From an uncultured Clostridium sp. (GTDB taxonomy: Bacteria > Bacillota > Clostridia > TANB77 > CAG-508), in the NCBI GenBank assembly GCA_946497695.1, contig CAMMLJ010000006.1:1-64000 (forward strand): a stretch of DNA of 64,000 nt, in the 5' to 3' direction. Shown here one piece after another: positions 36,538 to 47,118 of the stretch. The notes under the pieces are model-generated. The model did not search any database and was not told the origin of the DNA. It worked only from the letters and a program-made list of their open reading frames with translations. Position 1 is the stretch's first letter; each line of letters starts with the position of its first letter. Made by a program: the position numbers and the translations under genes.

Positions 36538-37221
36538 ATGTGGACATGTTTGTATTTAAGCCATATAGTAGTAATCATAATGATTATAATAGCTATTTTA
36601 GGAATTATATATGGAATAAGTCAAAAAAAGATTAAGGTTTATCAAGTTATTGTTATATTCTTATTTTGTGTAATTTCAATGGCATTAGTTACAGGAGTAA
36701 CATCAATGCAATGTATAGATGATTTAAATAGTGATATAGATTCAGTTACAGAAACTATTAAGACGAATTATTGGACATATGATTCTAATGATATGTCAAT
36801 AATGGATAGCTATGTAGAGGGATATACTAAACTAGTTGATTTAAAAACAGGAAATTTGGTTGCTGTTAAGGATGAAGCTGTATCAACAGGAAAGCCAGTA
36901 ATAGATTTAAATAATAAAGAAGAGGCAGATGCAGAATGCCAAGCAATAGATATACAAGATGAATTAAATGTTACAGATGATTATTTAATTACTTTGGATT
37001 CAAAAGAATTCATTAAAGCAACAGATAATATTTACTATATAACTTATGATTATACATATACTAATACAGAAGATAATTCAGAAGAAAAGGGAAAAGTGTA
37101 CTATATTGTAAGTAGTGACAATCAAATTAAAACAATTGTTATGACAAGCATTAATAATGAAGAAAAAGAAGCTGAATTTGAAGAAAGAGTATTAGAAATC
37201 ATTAATACAATGGATTTATAA
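36538..37221 (+). CDS. Membrane protein of unknown function with extracytoplasmic domain
   Basis: The 227-residue product has two N-terminal hydrophobic segments (about residues 8-28 and 34-56) and a long acidic domain that should lie outside the membrane, rich in Asp, Thr and Tyr (YYITYDYTYTNTEDNSEEKG). AAAGGAGAG precedes the ATG. A second membrane gene follows 15 nt downstream, so the two form a unit. The family is not recognised. Confidence 0.75.
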   Translation: MWTCLYLSHIVVIIMIIIAILGIIYGISQKKIKVYQVIVIFLFCVISMALVTGVTSMQCIDDLNSDIDSVTETIKTNYWTYDSNDMSIMDSYVEGYTKLVDLKTGNLVAVKDEAVSTGKPVIDLNNKEEADAECQAIDIQDELNVTDDYLITLDSKEFIKATDNIYYITYDYTYTNTEDNSEEKGKVYYIVSSDNQIKTIVMTSINNEEKEAEFEERVLEIINTMDL

Positions 37222-37236
37222 AAGGAGGTAAGGTTC

Positions 37237-37626
37237 ATGTTAATAGCATTAAATTTTGTTTTTGATATCATAGTAGCAATTTTAGTGTATGAGTATTTAA
37301 AAAGAGATAAAAAAATTGAAGCATATGCTGCTGCTGTTATCATAAAAGTTGCATATTTCTTATCATCAACAATAATTACAGAGCAATTTAATTTTATAGG
37401 GTTTATAATATACATATTAGTAATGATATGTGTTGCACGATTATTTATTATAATAGTTCAAGAAATTTATAAAACAAATTTACATCCAGTATTATTTATA
37501 GTAGTTACAGCATTAATTGGAGTATTAATAATGTCATTGATAGGAGAAATTTTATATACATTATTATTTAAACTAGTAACTTTATTTGCAGCTACATTCC
37601 AGTATTCTTTAGATAAAATTTCTTAG
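37237..37626 (+). CDS. Small multi-pass membrane protein of unknown function
   Basis: The 129-residue product is almost wholly hydrophobic with about four membrane helices. A Lys/Arg cluster (YLKRDKKIEAY) follows the first helix. AAAGGAGG precedes the start. It is probably co-transcribed and may form a complex with the preceding membrane protein. Nothing in the sequence suggests a known family. Confidence 0.72.
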   Translation: MLIALNFVFDIIVAILVYEYLKRDKKIEAYAAAVIIKVAYFLSSTIITEQFNFIGFIIYILVMICVARLFIIIVQEIYKTNLHPVLFIVVTALIGVLIMSLIGEILYTLLFKLVTLFAATFQYSLDKIS

Positions 37627-37678
37627 GTACTTGAATCAAAAAAACTAATGTGATACAATACAATAAATTAATTAAAGT

Positions 37679-37722
37679 GAGAGATTAAAAAAAAACCGAT
37701 TTTGGCGATTTTTTAATCTCTC
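37679..37722 (+). terminator. Hairpin terminator after the two-gene membrane unit
   Basis: A perfect 14-bp stem (37679-37692 with 37709-37722) is followed by TTTTGTTTTTTT. Confidence 0.88.
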
Positions 37723-37821
37723 TTTTGTTTTTTTATACAGTAATATGGCTTTTAAAATAAAAGAAAAATCGCTACTATATATTTACAGATTTATAAAATT
37801 TTTAGAAAGGGGTTAATATAG

Positions 37822-39423
37822 ATGAATACTAAGTATATTTTTGTAACAGGAGGAGTTGTTTCAGGACTTGGAAAAGGAATAACTGCAGCATCATTAGGAA
37901 GGCTCTTAAAAAATAGAGGATATAAAGTAACAATTCAAAAATTTGACCCATATTTAAATGTGGACCCAGGAACAATGAGCCCATATGAACATGGCGAAGT
38001 TTTTGTTACAGATGATGGAGCAGAAACAGATTTAGACTTAGGTCATTATGAGAGATTTATTGATGAAAATTTAACTAAAGATTCCAGTATTACAATGGGA
38101 AAAATATATTTAGAAGTTTTAGAGAAAGAAAGAGAAGGAGAATATTTAGGGAAAACAGTACAAGTTATTCCACATGTAACGAATAAAATAAAGGAAAAGA
38201 TATATAGTTTTGAAAATACGGATACAGATATAGTAATTACAGAAATAGGCGGAACAGTTGGCGATATAGAAGGTCTTTCTATAATAGAGGCAATAAGACA
38301 AGTTGGATTAGAAAAAAATCCAGAAGATGTACTTTATATTCATGTTACACTTCTTCCATATATTACAGGTTCTAATGAGATAAAATCAAAACCAACACAA
38401 CATTCTGTTAAAGAATTACAATCATATGGAATTAAACCTAATATATTAGTTTGTAGAAGTGAAATAGATATACCAGATTCTATAAGAGAAAAATTAGCGC
38501 TATTTTGTAATGTAAGAAAAGAAAATGTAATTCAAAATAAAACAGTAAGATGTTTATATGAAGTACCACTTATGTTAGAAAAAGAGGGATTAGGAAGAGC
38601 TGTTTGTAACCAATTAAGATTAGACAACTATATTCCAGATAATTCAGAATGGCAACAAATGATAGATAAAATAGAAAATATACAAGATGAGATAGTAAAA
38701 ATTGCAATTGTAGGAAAATATACTAGATTAGAAGATTCATATATATCAGTAATAGAAAGCTTAACACATGCAGGCTATGCCAATAATGTGAAAGTAAAAG
38801 TAGATTTAATAGACTCAGAAAAAATTAATAAAGATAATGTAAAAGCAAAGTTAAAAGATTATGATGGAATAGTTGTACCAGGAGGATTTGGAAATAGAGG
38901 AATAGAAGGAATGATCACAGCTATAGAATATGCAAGAAACAATAATATTCCTTTTTTAGGTATATGTTTAGGAATGCAAATGGCAGTGGTTGAGTTTGCA
39001 AGACATGTATTAGGATTAGAAGATGCAAATTCTGAAGAATTTGATAAAAATAGTAAAAATAAAGTTATTCATATAATGGATGATCAAAAAGACATAAAAA
39101 GAAAGGGAGGAACAATGAGATTAGGAGCATATCCATGCTTGTTAAAAGAACATAGTAAAGTAAGAGAATTGTATGGAAAAGAAAATATTTCAGAAAGACA
39201 TAGACATCGTTTTGAATATAATAATGGATATAAAGAAAAATTAGAAAAGTATGGTTTGATATGCACAGGTGTCTCACCAAATGGAAAACTTGTGGAAATT
39301 GTAGAATTTATAACTCATCCATTTTTTGTAGGAGTACAATTTCATCCAGAATTAAAATCAAGACCCAATAGAGCAGCACCAGTATTTGTTGGACTAATAC
39401 AAGCTGCAAAAGATAGGGAATAG
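37822..39423 (+). CDS. pyrG: CTP synthase
   Basis: PyrG aminates UTP to CTP using glutamine. The 533-residue product has the synthetase P-loop region [37 protein letters not shown] and a C-terminal class I glutaminase. That domain has the nucleophile Cys near 383 ([10 protein letters not shown]), [12 protein letters not shown] and the His-Glu of FHPELKSRP. Its last codons and TAG stop (39421-39423) are part of a REP-like repeat. A RpoE-delta-like or other pyrG attenuator was not evident upstream. Confidence 0.98.
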   Translation: MNTKYIFVTGGVVSGLGKGITAASLGRLLKNRGYKVTIQKFDPYLNVDPGTMSPYEHGEVFVTDDGAETDLDLGHYERFIDENLTKDSSITMGKIYLEVLEKEREGEYLGKTVQVIPHVTNKIKEKIYSFENTDTDIVITEIGGTVGDIEGLSIIEAIRQVGLEKNPEDVLYIHVTLLPYITGSNEIKSKPTQHSVKELQSYGIKPNILVCRSEIDIPDSIREKLALFCNVRKENVIQNKTVRCLYEVPLMLEKEGLGRAVCNQLRLDNYIPDNSEWQQMIDKIENIQDEIVKIAIVGKYTRLEDSYISVIESLTHAGYANNVKVKVDLIDSEKINKDNVKAKLKDYDGIVVPGGFGNRGIEGMITAIEYARNNNIPFLGICLGMQMAVVEFARHVLGLEDANSEEFDKNSKNKVIHIMDDQKDIKRKGGTMRLGAYPCLLKEHSKVRELYGKENISERHRHRFEYNNGYKEKLEKYGLICTGVSPNGKLVEIVEFITHPFFVGVQFHPELKSRPNRAAPVFVGLIQAAKDRE

Positions 39424-39442
39424 GGGACGCTCCTAAAATCCC
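39416..39442 (+). repeat. REP-like repeat, copy 4 (contains the pyrG stop codon)
   Basis: GGGAAT, core GGGGACGCTCC and AAATCCC form a 27-nt unit with one core change. The repeat supplies the last Glu codon and the stop of pyrG. Confidence 0.75.
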
Positions 39443-39484
39443 TGTTTTTTTAAAAATTGAAATTACTTTAAAACAAAAAAGAAA

Positions 39485-39511
39485 GAAGGCTAGAGCATTG
39501 CTCTAGCCTTC
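39485..39511 (-). terminator. Hairpin terminator of the ABC exporter gene
   Basis: A perfect 11-bp stem (GAAGGCTAGAG with CTCTAGCCTTC, loop CATTG) is followed on the minus strand by TTTCTTTTTTG. The stop codon of the gene (39505-39503) lies inside the stem. Confidence 0.88.
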
Positions 39512-41194
39512 ATCTGCGAGTTTCCGGAATGATGTATTCCTATTATATAGGTCAGAATATGAACCTTTATCAACTATTTTTCCGTTTTGCATATAAAGGA
39601 TAACATCTGAATCCTTCAATATATGAATACGGTGAGCCACCATTATAATAGTATGATTTTTGGTGACTTTTTTTAATGTTGACATTATCCTACTTTGAGT
39701 TATATTGTCCATTGCGGACGTTGCCTCATCAAGCAGGACGATTTTAGAATTCCTAAGAGGGATTCGTGCAAGTGCCAGCCTCTGAAGCTGACTTCCTGAA
39801 AGAGTAGAACGATTGATAACAGTATCAAGACCGTTTTCTAACTCCTTTACAAAATCTACTGCATCAGCATACTCGAGAGCGTTCCATAAGTCTTTTTCAG
39901 AAGCTTTAGAATTTGCCATTTGCAAATTCTCTCTAACAGTCATTGAAAAGACAAATGGAGTTTGTGGAGCATGCCTAATTGCACACTTAAGGCTGTACTC
40001 ATTATACTCATTTATGTTTATACCATCTAACATTACTGCACCATCATCAGGAATAATGTCATGTGATAAAACTTTTAAAAGAGTAGATTTTCCACAGCCT
40101 CCTTGGCCAACAATACCAACAAAAGTGTTTGATTTAATATCAACAGATATATTATCTAATATGGTTCTATCTTCGATATTTACTGTAACACCTTTTATTG
40201 ATAAATTTCCTTTTATTTCTCCAATGTCTATATGATGTGACCCATATAAATCTTTTTCAAGCACGGATCTGTATTTTAAAACTTCGTTTATACGATTTTT
40301 AGATACAGAAATGTCTGAGCAAAATTGGCCTGCTCGAAATACTGAAGAAACAAAGGTGAGTAGGTAATTTTTGTATAAGAATAATGTTATTAATTCTTCT
40401 GCAGATAACTGTTTAAAATTAATAAGCAATATTCCTATTACAAAAAATACTAACAGGAAACCTTGAAGAAAGAATGATGTTACAACATTATTTTTTTCAA
40501 CAGCATCATTTTCTTCAACGTTAGTACTATTTTCGACATTAATAGAAGATTCAAATAACTTCTTCAAATTTGAACCTAATAGTTGTCCTTTTATGTCGAA
40601 AACTCCGTCTATAGCTTCTCTTATTATGTTCCGAGTTCCTTCTGTTGCGGTTTTATGTTTTTCTTTTTTATTTGATAATAATTTCATTGATTTTTTTAAA
40701 TAGAAAAACATTATAACAACTCCAAAAAGAAATACTAAAAACATCTGCCAGCTAACAATGGCTGTATAAATAAGAATAAAAATTCCAGTAATTATACTTA
40801 AGCATTGCCGAGCTAACAGGAAATTCCTTTCTACAAGATTATCACCTTCACAAACGATAGATGTTAATCTTTCAGAATTTCCATATTTTTTGATTGAAGT
40901 AGAAGTCGAATTAATTAGATGTCGAGCAACATCCATTTTTATGTCTTTGGAAATTGCAGTTTTACATCTAATTTCAATTCGATTTCTAACAGCACTAAAT
41001 ATTGCAGAAGACATTCCTAAAATAAAGGAAATACCTGCTAAAACTAATGCTGTTTTCCAGTTGTTTAAAGAAACCACAATTTTACTTGTAACTTGTGGTT
41101 CGAAAACCTGAATTACAGCAACTAAAATTCCTAAAATAAAAATTACTGCAATTCTTTTCCACTCATTCCGGAAAAAGTGATTGTTCTTTGTCAT
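39503..41194 (-). CDS. ABC transporter, fused permease and ATPase (exporter type)
   Basis: The 563-residue half-transporter has about six membrane helices in residues 1-300 and a C-terminal ATPase. The ATPase motifs are Walker A GQGGCGKSTLL, signature LSGSQLQRLALAR (LSGSQ instead of LSGGQ), Walker B IVLLDEATSAMD and the H-loop MVAHR. It probably works as a homodimer; the substrate is unknown. GGAGG precedes the ATG. It stands alone between pyrG and groESL, its codons look less AT-rich, and its stop lies in the terminator stem. These points would fit acquisition as an accessory gene. Confidence 0.9.
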   Translation of the reverse strand: MTKNNHFFRNEWKRIAVIFILGILVAVIQVFEPQVTSKIVVSLNNWKTALVLAGISFILGMSSAIFSAVRNRIEIRCKTAISKDIKMDVARHLINSTSTSIKKYGNSERLTSIVCEGDNLVERNFLLARQCLSIITGIFILIYTAIVSWQMFLVFLFGVVIMFFYLKKSMKLLSNKKEKHKTATEGTRNIIREAIDGVFDIKGQLLGSNLKKLFESSINVENSTNVEENDAVEKNNVVTSFFLQGFLLVFFVIGILLINFKQLSAEELITLFLYKNYLLTFVSSVFRAGQFCSDISVSKNRINEVLKYRSVLEKDLYGSHHIDIGEIKGNLSIKGVTVNIEDRTILDNISVDIKSNTFVGIVGQGGCGKSTLLKVLSHDIIPDDGAVMLDGININEYNEYSLKCAIRHAPQTPFVFSMTVRENLQMANSKASEKDLWNALEYADAVDFVKELENGLDTVINRSTLSGSQLQRLALARIPLRNSKIVLLDEATSAMDNITQSRIMSTLKKVTKNHTIIMVAHRIHILKDSDVILYMQNGKIVDKGSYSDLYNRNTSFRKLADEG

Positions 41195-41418
41195 ATGTAA
41201 TACCTCCTATTAAAATTATTTTCTATGTTGACTGAAAAAATTGAAAACATAGGAAAAACAATAACTACTTAACATAATTATACCATAAAATAGTAGTATT
41301 AACAATAAATGAAAGGTTGCAGTTAAATATAAAAATAAATGTTCTAATAAATATATAAAGAGCATAAAATCAATAAGGAAAAGCCTTAATAAAAAGAAAT
41401 GTGAATTTTATGTGAAAA

Positions 41419-41445
41419 TTAGCAAACATACTTGACAAGTGCTAA
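41419..41445 (+). promoter_or_regulatory. CIRCE-like operator 1, overlapping the groES -35 box
   Basis: TTAGCAAAC-N9-AAGTGCTAA keeps the 9-9-9 spacing of the HrcA operator, with 7/9 and 8/9 matches to the half-site consensus. It covers the TTGACA box. Confidence 0.6.
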
Positions 41446-41460
41446 AAAAAGGTATAAATT
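41432..41460 (+). promoter_or_regulatory. Promoter of groESL
   Basis: TTGACA (41432-41437) is followed by TATAAA (41453-41458, spacer 15) or TAAATT (41455-41460, spacer 17). It lies between two CIRCE-like sites. The rest of the 322-nt gap with the ABC gene holds a small inverted repeat (CTATGTT with AACATAG, 41223-41252). Confidence 0.55.
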
Positions 41461-41461
41461 A

Positions 41462-41488
41462 TTAGCAGTCACAAAGAAAGAGTGCTAA
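41462..41488 (+). promoter_or_regulatory. CIRCE operator 2 (HrcA binding site) of groESL
   Basis: TTAGCAGTC-N9-GAGTGCTAA differs from the CIRCE consensus TTAGCACTC-N9-GAGTGCTAA at one base. It lies downstream of the -10 box and 28 nt before groES, the usual place for heat-shock repression by HrcA. Confidence 0.93.
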
Positions 41489-41516
41489 TAATCATATATA
41501 TAGGAGGTAATGTGTA

Positions 41517-43462
<1,946 letters not shown>

Positions 43463-43478
43463 TAAAAGAAATCTAATA

Positions 43479-43516
43479 AAAACCGATTGGTAAAATAATT
43501 TACCAACCGGTTTTTT
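43479..43516 (+). terminator. Hairpin terminator of groESL
   Basis: A 16-position stem (43479-43494 with 43499-43514, one mismatch) with a 4-nt loop is followed by TT to complete a T-run of six. Confidence 0.87.
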
Positions 43517-43545
43517 GAACTTTTAGAAGTGTTGCCAAAATTTAA

Positions 43546-43668
43546 TTAACAACATCCGTTTCTTCTATTTCCACCACAACAACAGAATATTATAATTAAT
43601 AGTATTATCCATGTGCAGCAATCATCTCCAAAACCGAAACCACATCCGCAACCTCTATTTTCTGGCAT
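43546..43668 (-). CDS. Cys/Gly-rich 40-residue membrane protein, copy 1
   Basis: This very short gene encodes 40 residues: MPENRGCGCGFGFGDDCC, a hydrophobic stretch WIILLIIIF, then CCCGGNRRNGCC. Nine Cys occur in total. GGAGGG stands upstream on the minus strand (complement of 43676-43681), so translation is credible. It resembles the next upstream gene in layout. The pattern is reminiscent of tiny Cys-rich spore or membrane proteins of Firmicutes, but I do not recognise a family. Confidence 0.68.
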   Translation of the reverse strand: MPENRGCGCGFGFGDDCCTWIILLIIIFCCCGGNRRNGCC

Positions 43669-43731
43669 ATCAATCCCTCCTTTCTAAGCACATAAGTATA
43701 ACTGCCTAAAATTATTAAAACAGCAAACTAA

Positions 43732-43854
43732 TTAGCAACCACATGGGTCACATGGTGTGTCACATCCACATCCAGAATTTCTACTATTTCCACATCCGCA
43801 GAAAAGTATTAAGAAAAGAATGATGAACCATAATAAATCATTATTACAACACAT
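43732..43854 (-). CDS. Cys-rich 40-residue membrane protein, copy 2
   Basis: This gene also encodes exactly 40 residues: MCCNNDLLWFIILFLILF, then CGCGNSRNSGCGC and DTPCDPCGC. About ten Cys lie mostly after the membrane helix. A GGGAGGT site is just upstream (complement of 43861-43867). It lies 63 nt before copy 1 on the same strand and shares the helix plus CGCGNSRN/CCCGGNRRN pattern, so the two are likely paralogues in one unit. Metal binding or disulfide cross-linking is conceivable. Confidence 0.68.
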   Translation of the reverse strand: MCCNNDLLWFIILFLILFCGCGNSRNSGCGCDTPCDPCGC

Positions 43855-43929
43855 AAATATTACCTCCCTTTTCTCTCAAGACCTAAGTTTTTTTCTTAGT
43901 ATGATATATCTTATTCGAAATATATCTAT

Positions 43930-43958
43930 TGTGTTACTAAAAAAATAATGATATAATT
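43930..43958 (+). promoter_or_regulatory. Candidate sigma-A promoter of mutL
   Basis: TTGTGT (43930-43935), a 17-nt spacer and TATAAT (43953-43958) lie 42 nt before the mutL start. Confidence 0.55.
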
Positions 43959-44000
43959 TCTGACAGAATGGTAGTGTATATAGGAAAAGGAGAAAAATAT

Positions 44001-46172
44001 ATGGGGAATATTGTTTTATTAGATGAATTAACAATAAATAAAATAGCTGCAGGAGAAGTTATAGAAAGACCAGCATCTGTAGTAAAAGAAATGGTAGAAA
44101 ACTCAATAGATGCAGGAGCTACTTCTATAACAGTAGAAATAAAAAATGGAGGAATATCTTATATAAGAATTACAGATAATGGTAAAGGAATTGCGAAAGA
44201 CGATACAGAAATTGCTTTCGAAAGACATGCAACAAGCAAAATAAGACAAGCAAGTGATATAGAGACAATTCACTCTATGGGGTTTAGAGGTGAGGCTTTA
44301 GCAAGTATTGCAGCTGTTGCAAATGTAGAACTAATAACAAAAACAGAAAATGATGAAATAGGAACAAGATTAGTAGTAGAAGCTGGAAAGATCCTAGAAC
44401 ATGAAGAAATTGGATGTAAAACGGGAACCTCAATAACTGTAAAAAATCTATTCTTTAATACACCTGTTAGATATAAATTTTTAAAGAAAGATTTTACAGA
44501 GTCAGGCTATATCGAAGATGCAATTACGAGACTTGCATTAGTAAATCCTAATATATCATTTAAATTAATTAATTCTGGAAAGGCGATTATTCAGACTTCT
44601 GGAAATGGAGATATACAAGCTGTTATATATGCTATATATGGTAAAAATATTGCAGAAAATGTGTTAAAAGTGGATTATACTTATGAAGACATACATATTA
44701 CAGGTGTTATAGGAAAGCCGGAAATAGCAAGGTCAAATAGATCAAATCAATTATTTTTTGTAAATAATAGATATGTAAAAGATAAAACATTATCAGGAGC
44801 AATTGAAAAAGGATTTAAAGGTTTGCTTACAATAGGAAAATATGCATTTTCAATTTTAAATATAGAGATGGATCCATCAAAAGTAGATGTAAATGTGCAT
44901 CCAGCAAAACTAGAAGTAAGATTTTCTGATGAATCAAAAATATTTAAATCTGTATACCATGCAGTAAATGATACTTTATTAAAAAATGATTTGATTAAAA
45001 ATTCGGAAAAAGAAGAGAATGATACTCATATATCAAGTAGTTCATTATTTGGAAATAGAACTACAGTAGGAACAGAGATTAAAAATAATACATTTAATAG
45101 TTTATTAGAATTACAAAAAAAGATTAAAGAAGATCTAGAAAAAAGTAAAAAAGATATAAATTATAATCCTTTAAAAAATAATGAAGAAAAAAATATAGAT
45201 GAGAAAAAAGAAGATGTAAAACCAATAGTCACAAATGAAATTTTAGAAAAAACTGCAACTGTAAATACAGAAGTAAAAGTAGACGAACAAAAAAATGATG
45301 TAAAAGAAGAATTAACAACTAATGAGCAAAAAGATGAAACAAAAAAAGATGATATTAAATTAGATGTAAAAGAATTAGAAGAAGCTAGTAAAGAGATAGA
45401 CAAACAAATTGAAAATTTAACAAATGAAAATATAAAAGATGAAGAAAAAAAGGAAAGTTTTGACGAAATGTACTTTAAAATTTTTGGTACAAAGCCACCA
45501 AAGATTGATGGAGACCAAAAAGAAGAACCAAAAGCAATTACAAAAGAAGATAATACAACTTTATTCGAAACAATTGAAGATGATTATAAATATAAACAAC
45601 AATATAAATTTATAGGAATAGTATTTAATACTTATATCATTTTCGAGATAGATGATGAAATGTACATAATGGACCAACATGCTGCTCATGAGAGAATTAT
45701 GTTTGAAAAAGTAAAGAAGAATTTTTATTCAGATGAAGAAAAAGATTCTCAATTAATGATTTTACCAGATATAATAACATTAACACATAAAGAAATGAAT
45801 ATTGCTAAGGAGAATATGGAGTTATTTAGAAAAGCAGGATTTATAATAGATGAATTTGGAGATAACACTATAAAAATTTCAGGAACACCAAGTATATGTA
45901 TAGACCTTAATACCAGAGATTTATTCTTAGAAACATTAGATGAGATAAATTCTGTTGCGAGAACAGCAAAACAAGAAATTGAAAATAAATTTTTAGCAAC
46001 AATAGCGTGTAAAGCAGCAGTAAAAGCACATATGGTTTTATCAAAAGAAGAGGTAGAGAGCTTAATGGATGAATTGTTAAAATTACCAAATCCATTCACA
46101 TGCCCACATGGAAGACCAACCGTTATAAAAATGTCTAAATATGAGATAGAAAGAAAATTTGAAAGAAAGTAA
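44001..46172 (+). CDS. mutL: DNA mismatch repair protein MutL (endonuclease type)
   Basis: MutL couples mismatch recognition to strand incision. The start is ATG 44001 after AAAGGAG, giving 723 residues; an upstream in-frame ATG at 43968 lacks a site. The GHKL ATPase domain shows IAAGEVIERPASVVKEMVEN, ITDNGKGI and SMGFRGEALASI. A long Lys/Glu-rich linker spans about 360-530. The C-terminal nuclease has DQHAAHERIMFE, ACKAAVKAH and CPHGRPT. mutS is usually adjacent but is not in this window. miaA follows. Confidence 0.97.
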   Translation: MGNIVLLDELTINKIAAGEVIERPASVVKEMVENSIDAGATSITVEIKNGGISYIRITDNGKGIAKDDTEIAFERHATSKIRQASDIETIHSMGFRGEALASIAAVANVELITKTENDEIGTRLVVEAGKILEHEEIGCKTGTSITVKNLFFNTPVRYKFLKKDFTESGYIEDAITRLALVNPNISFKLINSGKAIIQTSGNGDIQAVIYAIYGKNIAENVLKVDYTYEDIHITGVIGKPEIARSNRSNQLFFVNNRYVKDKTLSGAIEKGFKGLLTIGKYAFSILNIEMDPSKVDVNVHPAKLEVRFSDESKIFKSVYHAVNDTLLKNDLIKNSEKEENDTHISSSSLFGNRTTVGTEIKNNTFNSLLELQKKIKEDLEKSKKDINYNPLKNNEEKNIDEKKEDVKPIVTNEILEKTATVNTEVKVDEQKNDVKEELTTNEQKDETKKDDIKLDVKELEEASKEIDKQIENLTNENIKDEEKKESFDEMYFKIFGTKPPKIDGDQKEEPKAITKEDNTTLFETIEDDYKYKQQYKFIGIVFNTYIIFEIDDEMYIMDQHAAHERIMFEKVKKNFYSDEEKDSQLMILPDIITLTHKEMNIAKENMELFRKAGFIIDEFGDNTIKISGTPSICIDLNTRDLFLETLDEINSVARTAKQEIENKFLATIACKAAVKAHMVLSKEEVESLMDELLKLPNPFTCPHGRPTVIKMSKYEIERKFERK

Positions 46173-46185
46173 AATGGAGGAAAAA

Positions 46186-47118
46186 GTGGAAGGGACAATA
46201 TCAAAAAAAGATGTTATAGTAATAGGAGGACCAACAGCATCAGGAAAAACAGGTTTATCCATAGAACTTGCAAAAAGAATAAATGGACAAATAGTTTCTG
46301 CTGATTCTATGCAAATATATAAAGATATGGATATTGGAACAGCAAAAGTTACAAAAGAAGAGATGCAAGGAATAAAACACTATATGATTGATATTGTTTC
46401 TCCAGATAAAAGATATTCTGTTGCTGAATTTAAAGCAGATGCAGAAAAAGCTATTAATGATATAATAAAGAATGGACATGTACCTATAGTAGTAGGGGGA
46501 ACAGGGTTATATATAAATAGCTTAATATATAATATTAATTATCCTCAATTAGAATTTGATAAAAAATATAGAGAATATTTAGAAGAACAAGTAAAAAAAG
46601 AAGGTTTGGATAAACTATACGAACAAGCAAAAAGAATTGATGAAGAGGCTATTTCTAAGATTAGTCCAAATGACCAAAAAAGAATTTTAAGAATTTTAGA
46701 GATATATAATCAAACAGGAAAAACCAAAACTGAATTAGAAAAGATTTCAAGAGAAGAACCACTAAAATATAATTACAAAGTGTTTGGTATAAATTATGAA
46801 AGAAGTAAATTATATGATAGAATAAATCTTAGGGTTGATAAAATGTTAGACCAAGGTCTAATTCAAGAAGTAAAAAATATAAAAGAAAAATATAATGAAT
46901 TTCCTACAGCTATGCAGGGACTAGGATATAAAGAGGTTGTCCAATATTTAGAAAATAGATGCACATATGAGGAAATGGTAGAAAAAATAAAGCAAGAAAG
47001 TAGAAGATATGCTAAAAGGCAAATTACATGGTTTAAAGCAATAAAAGAATTAATTTGGTTAAAAGCAGAAGATGGAATCGAAAAGAACATAGAAATTATC
47101 TTGGAGGAGATAAATTGA
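46186..47118 (+). CDS. miaA: tRNA dimethylallyltransferase
   Basis: MiaA adds a dimethylallyl group to A37 of tRNAs reading U-codons. It has the P-loop GGPTASGKTG near its start, SADSMQIYKDMDIGTAK and TGLYINSLIY. The start is uncertain. GTG 46186 lies 5 nt after GGAGG (46176-46180) and gives 310 residues, which I prefer; ATG 46174 overlaps that site and TTG 46159 lies within mutL. mutL-miaA is a conserved pair. The downstream gene overlaps its stop. Confidence 0.95.
   Translation: MEGTISKKDVIVIGGPTASGKTGLSIELAKRINGQIVSADSMQIYKDMDIGTAKVTKEEMQGIKHYMIDIVSPDKRYSVAEFKADAEKAINDIIKNGHVPIVVGGTGLYINSLIYNINYPQLEFDKKYREYLEEQVKKEGLDKLYEQAKRIDEEAISKISPNDQKRILRILEIYNQTGKTKTELEKISREEPLKYNYKVFGINYERSKLYDRINLRVDKMLDQGLIQEVKNIKEKYNEFPTAMQGLGYKEVVQYLENRCTYEEMVEKIKQESRRYAKRQITWFKAIKELIWLKAEDGIEKNIEIILEEIN

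Noticed and set aside
43757-43948. Plus-strand frame of 63 codons upstream of mutL
   Set aside because: It is antisense to the second Cys-rich gene, lacks a ribosome site and has no family features.
45749-46204. Minus-strand frame of 151 codons opposite the mutL end
   Set aside because: It overlaps two well-supported plus-strand genes and shows only a hydrophobic pattern caused by the complementary strand.
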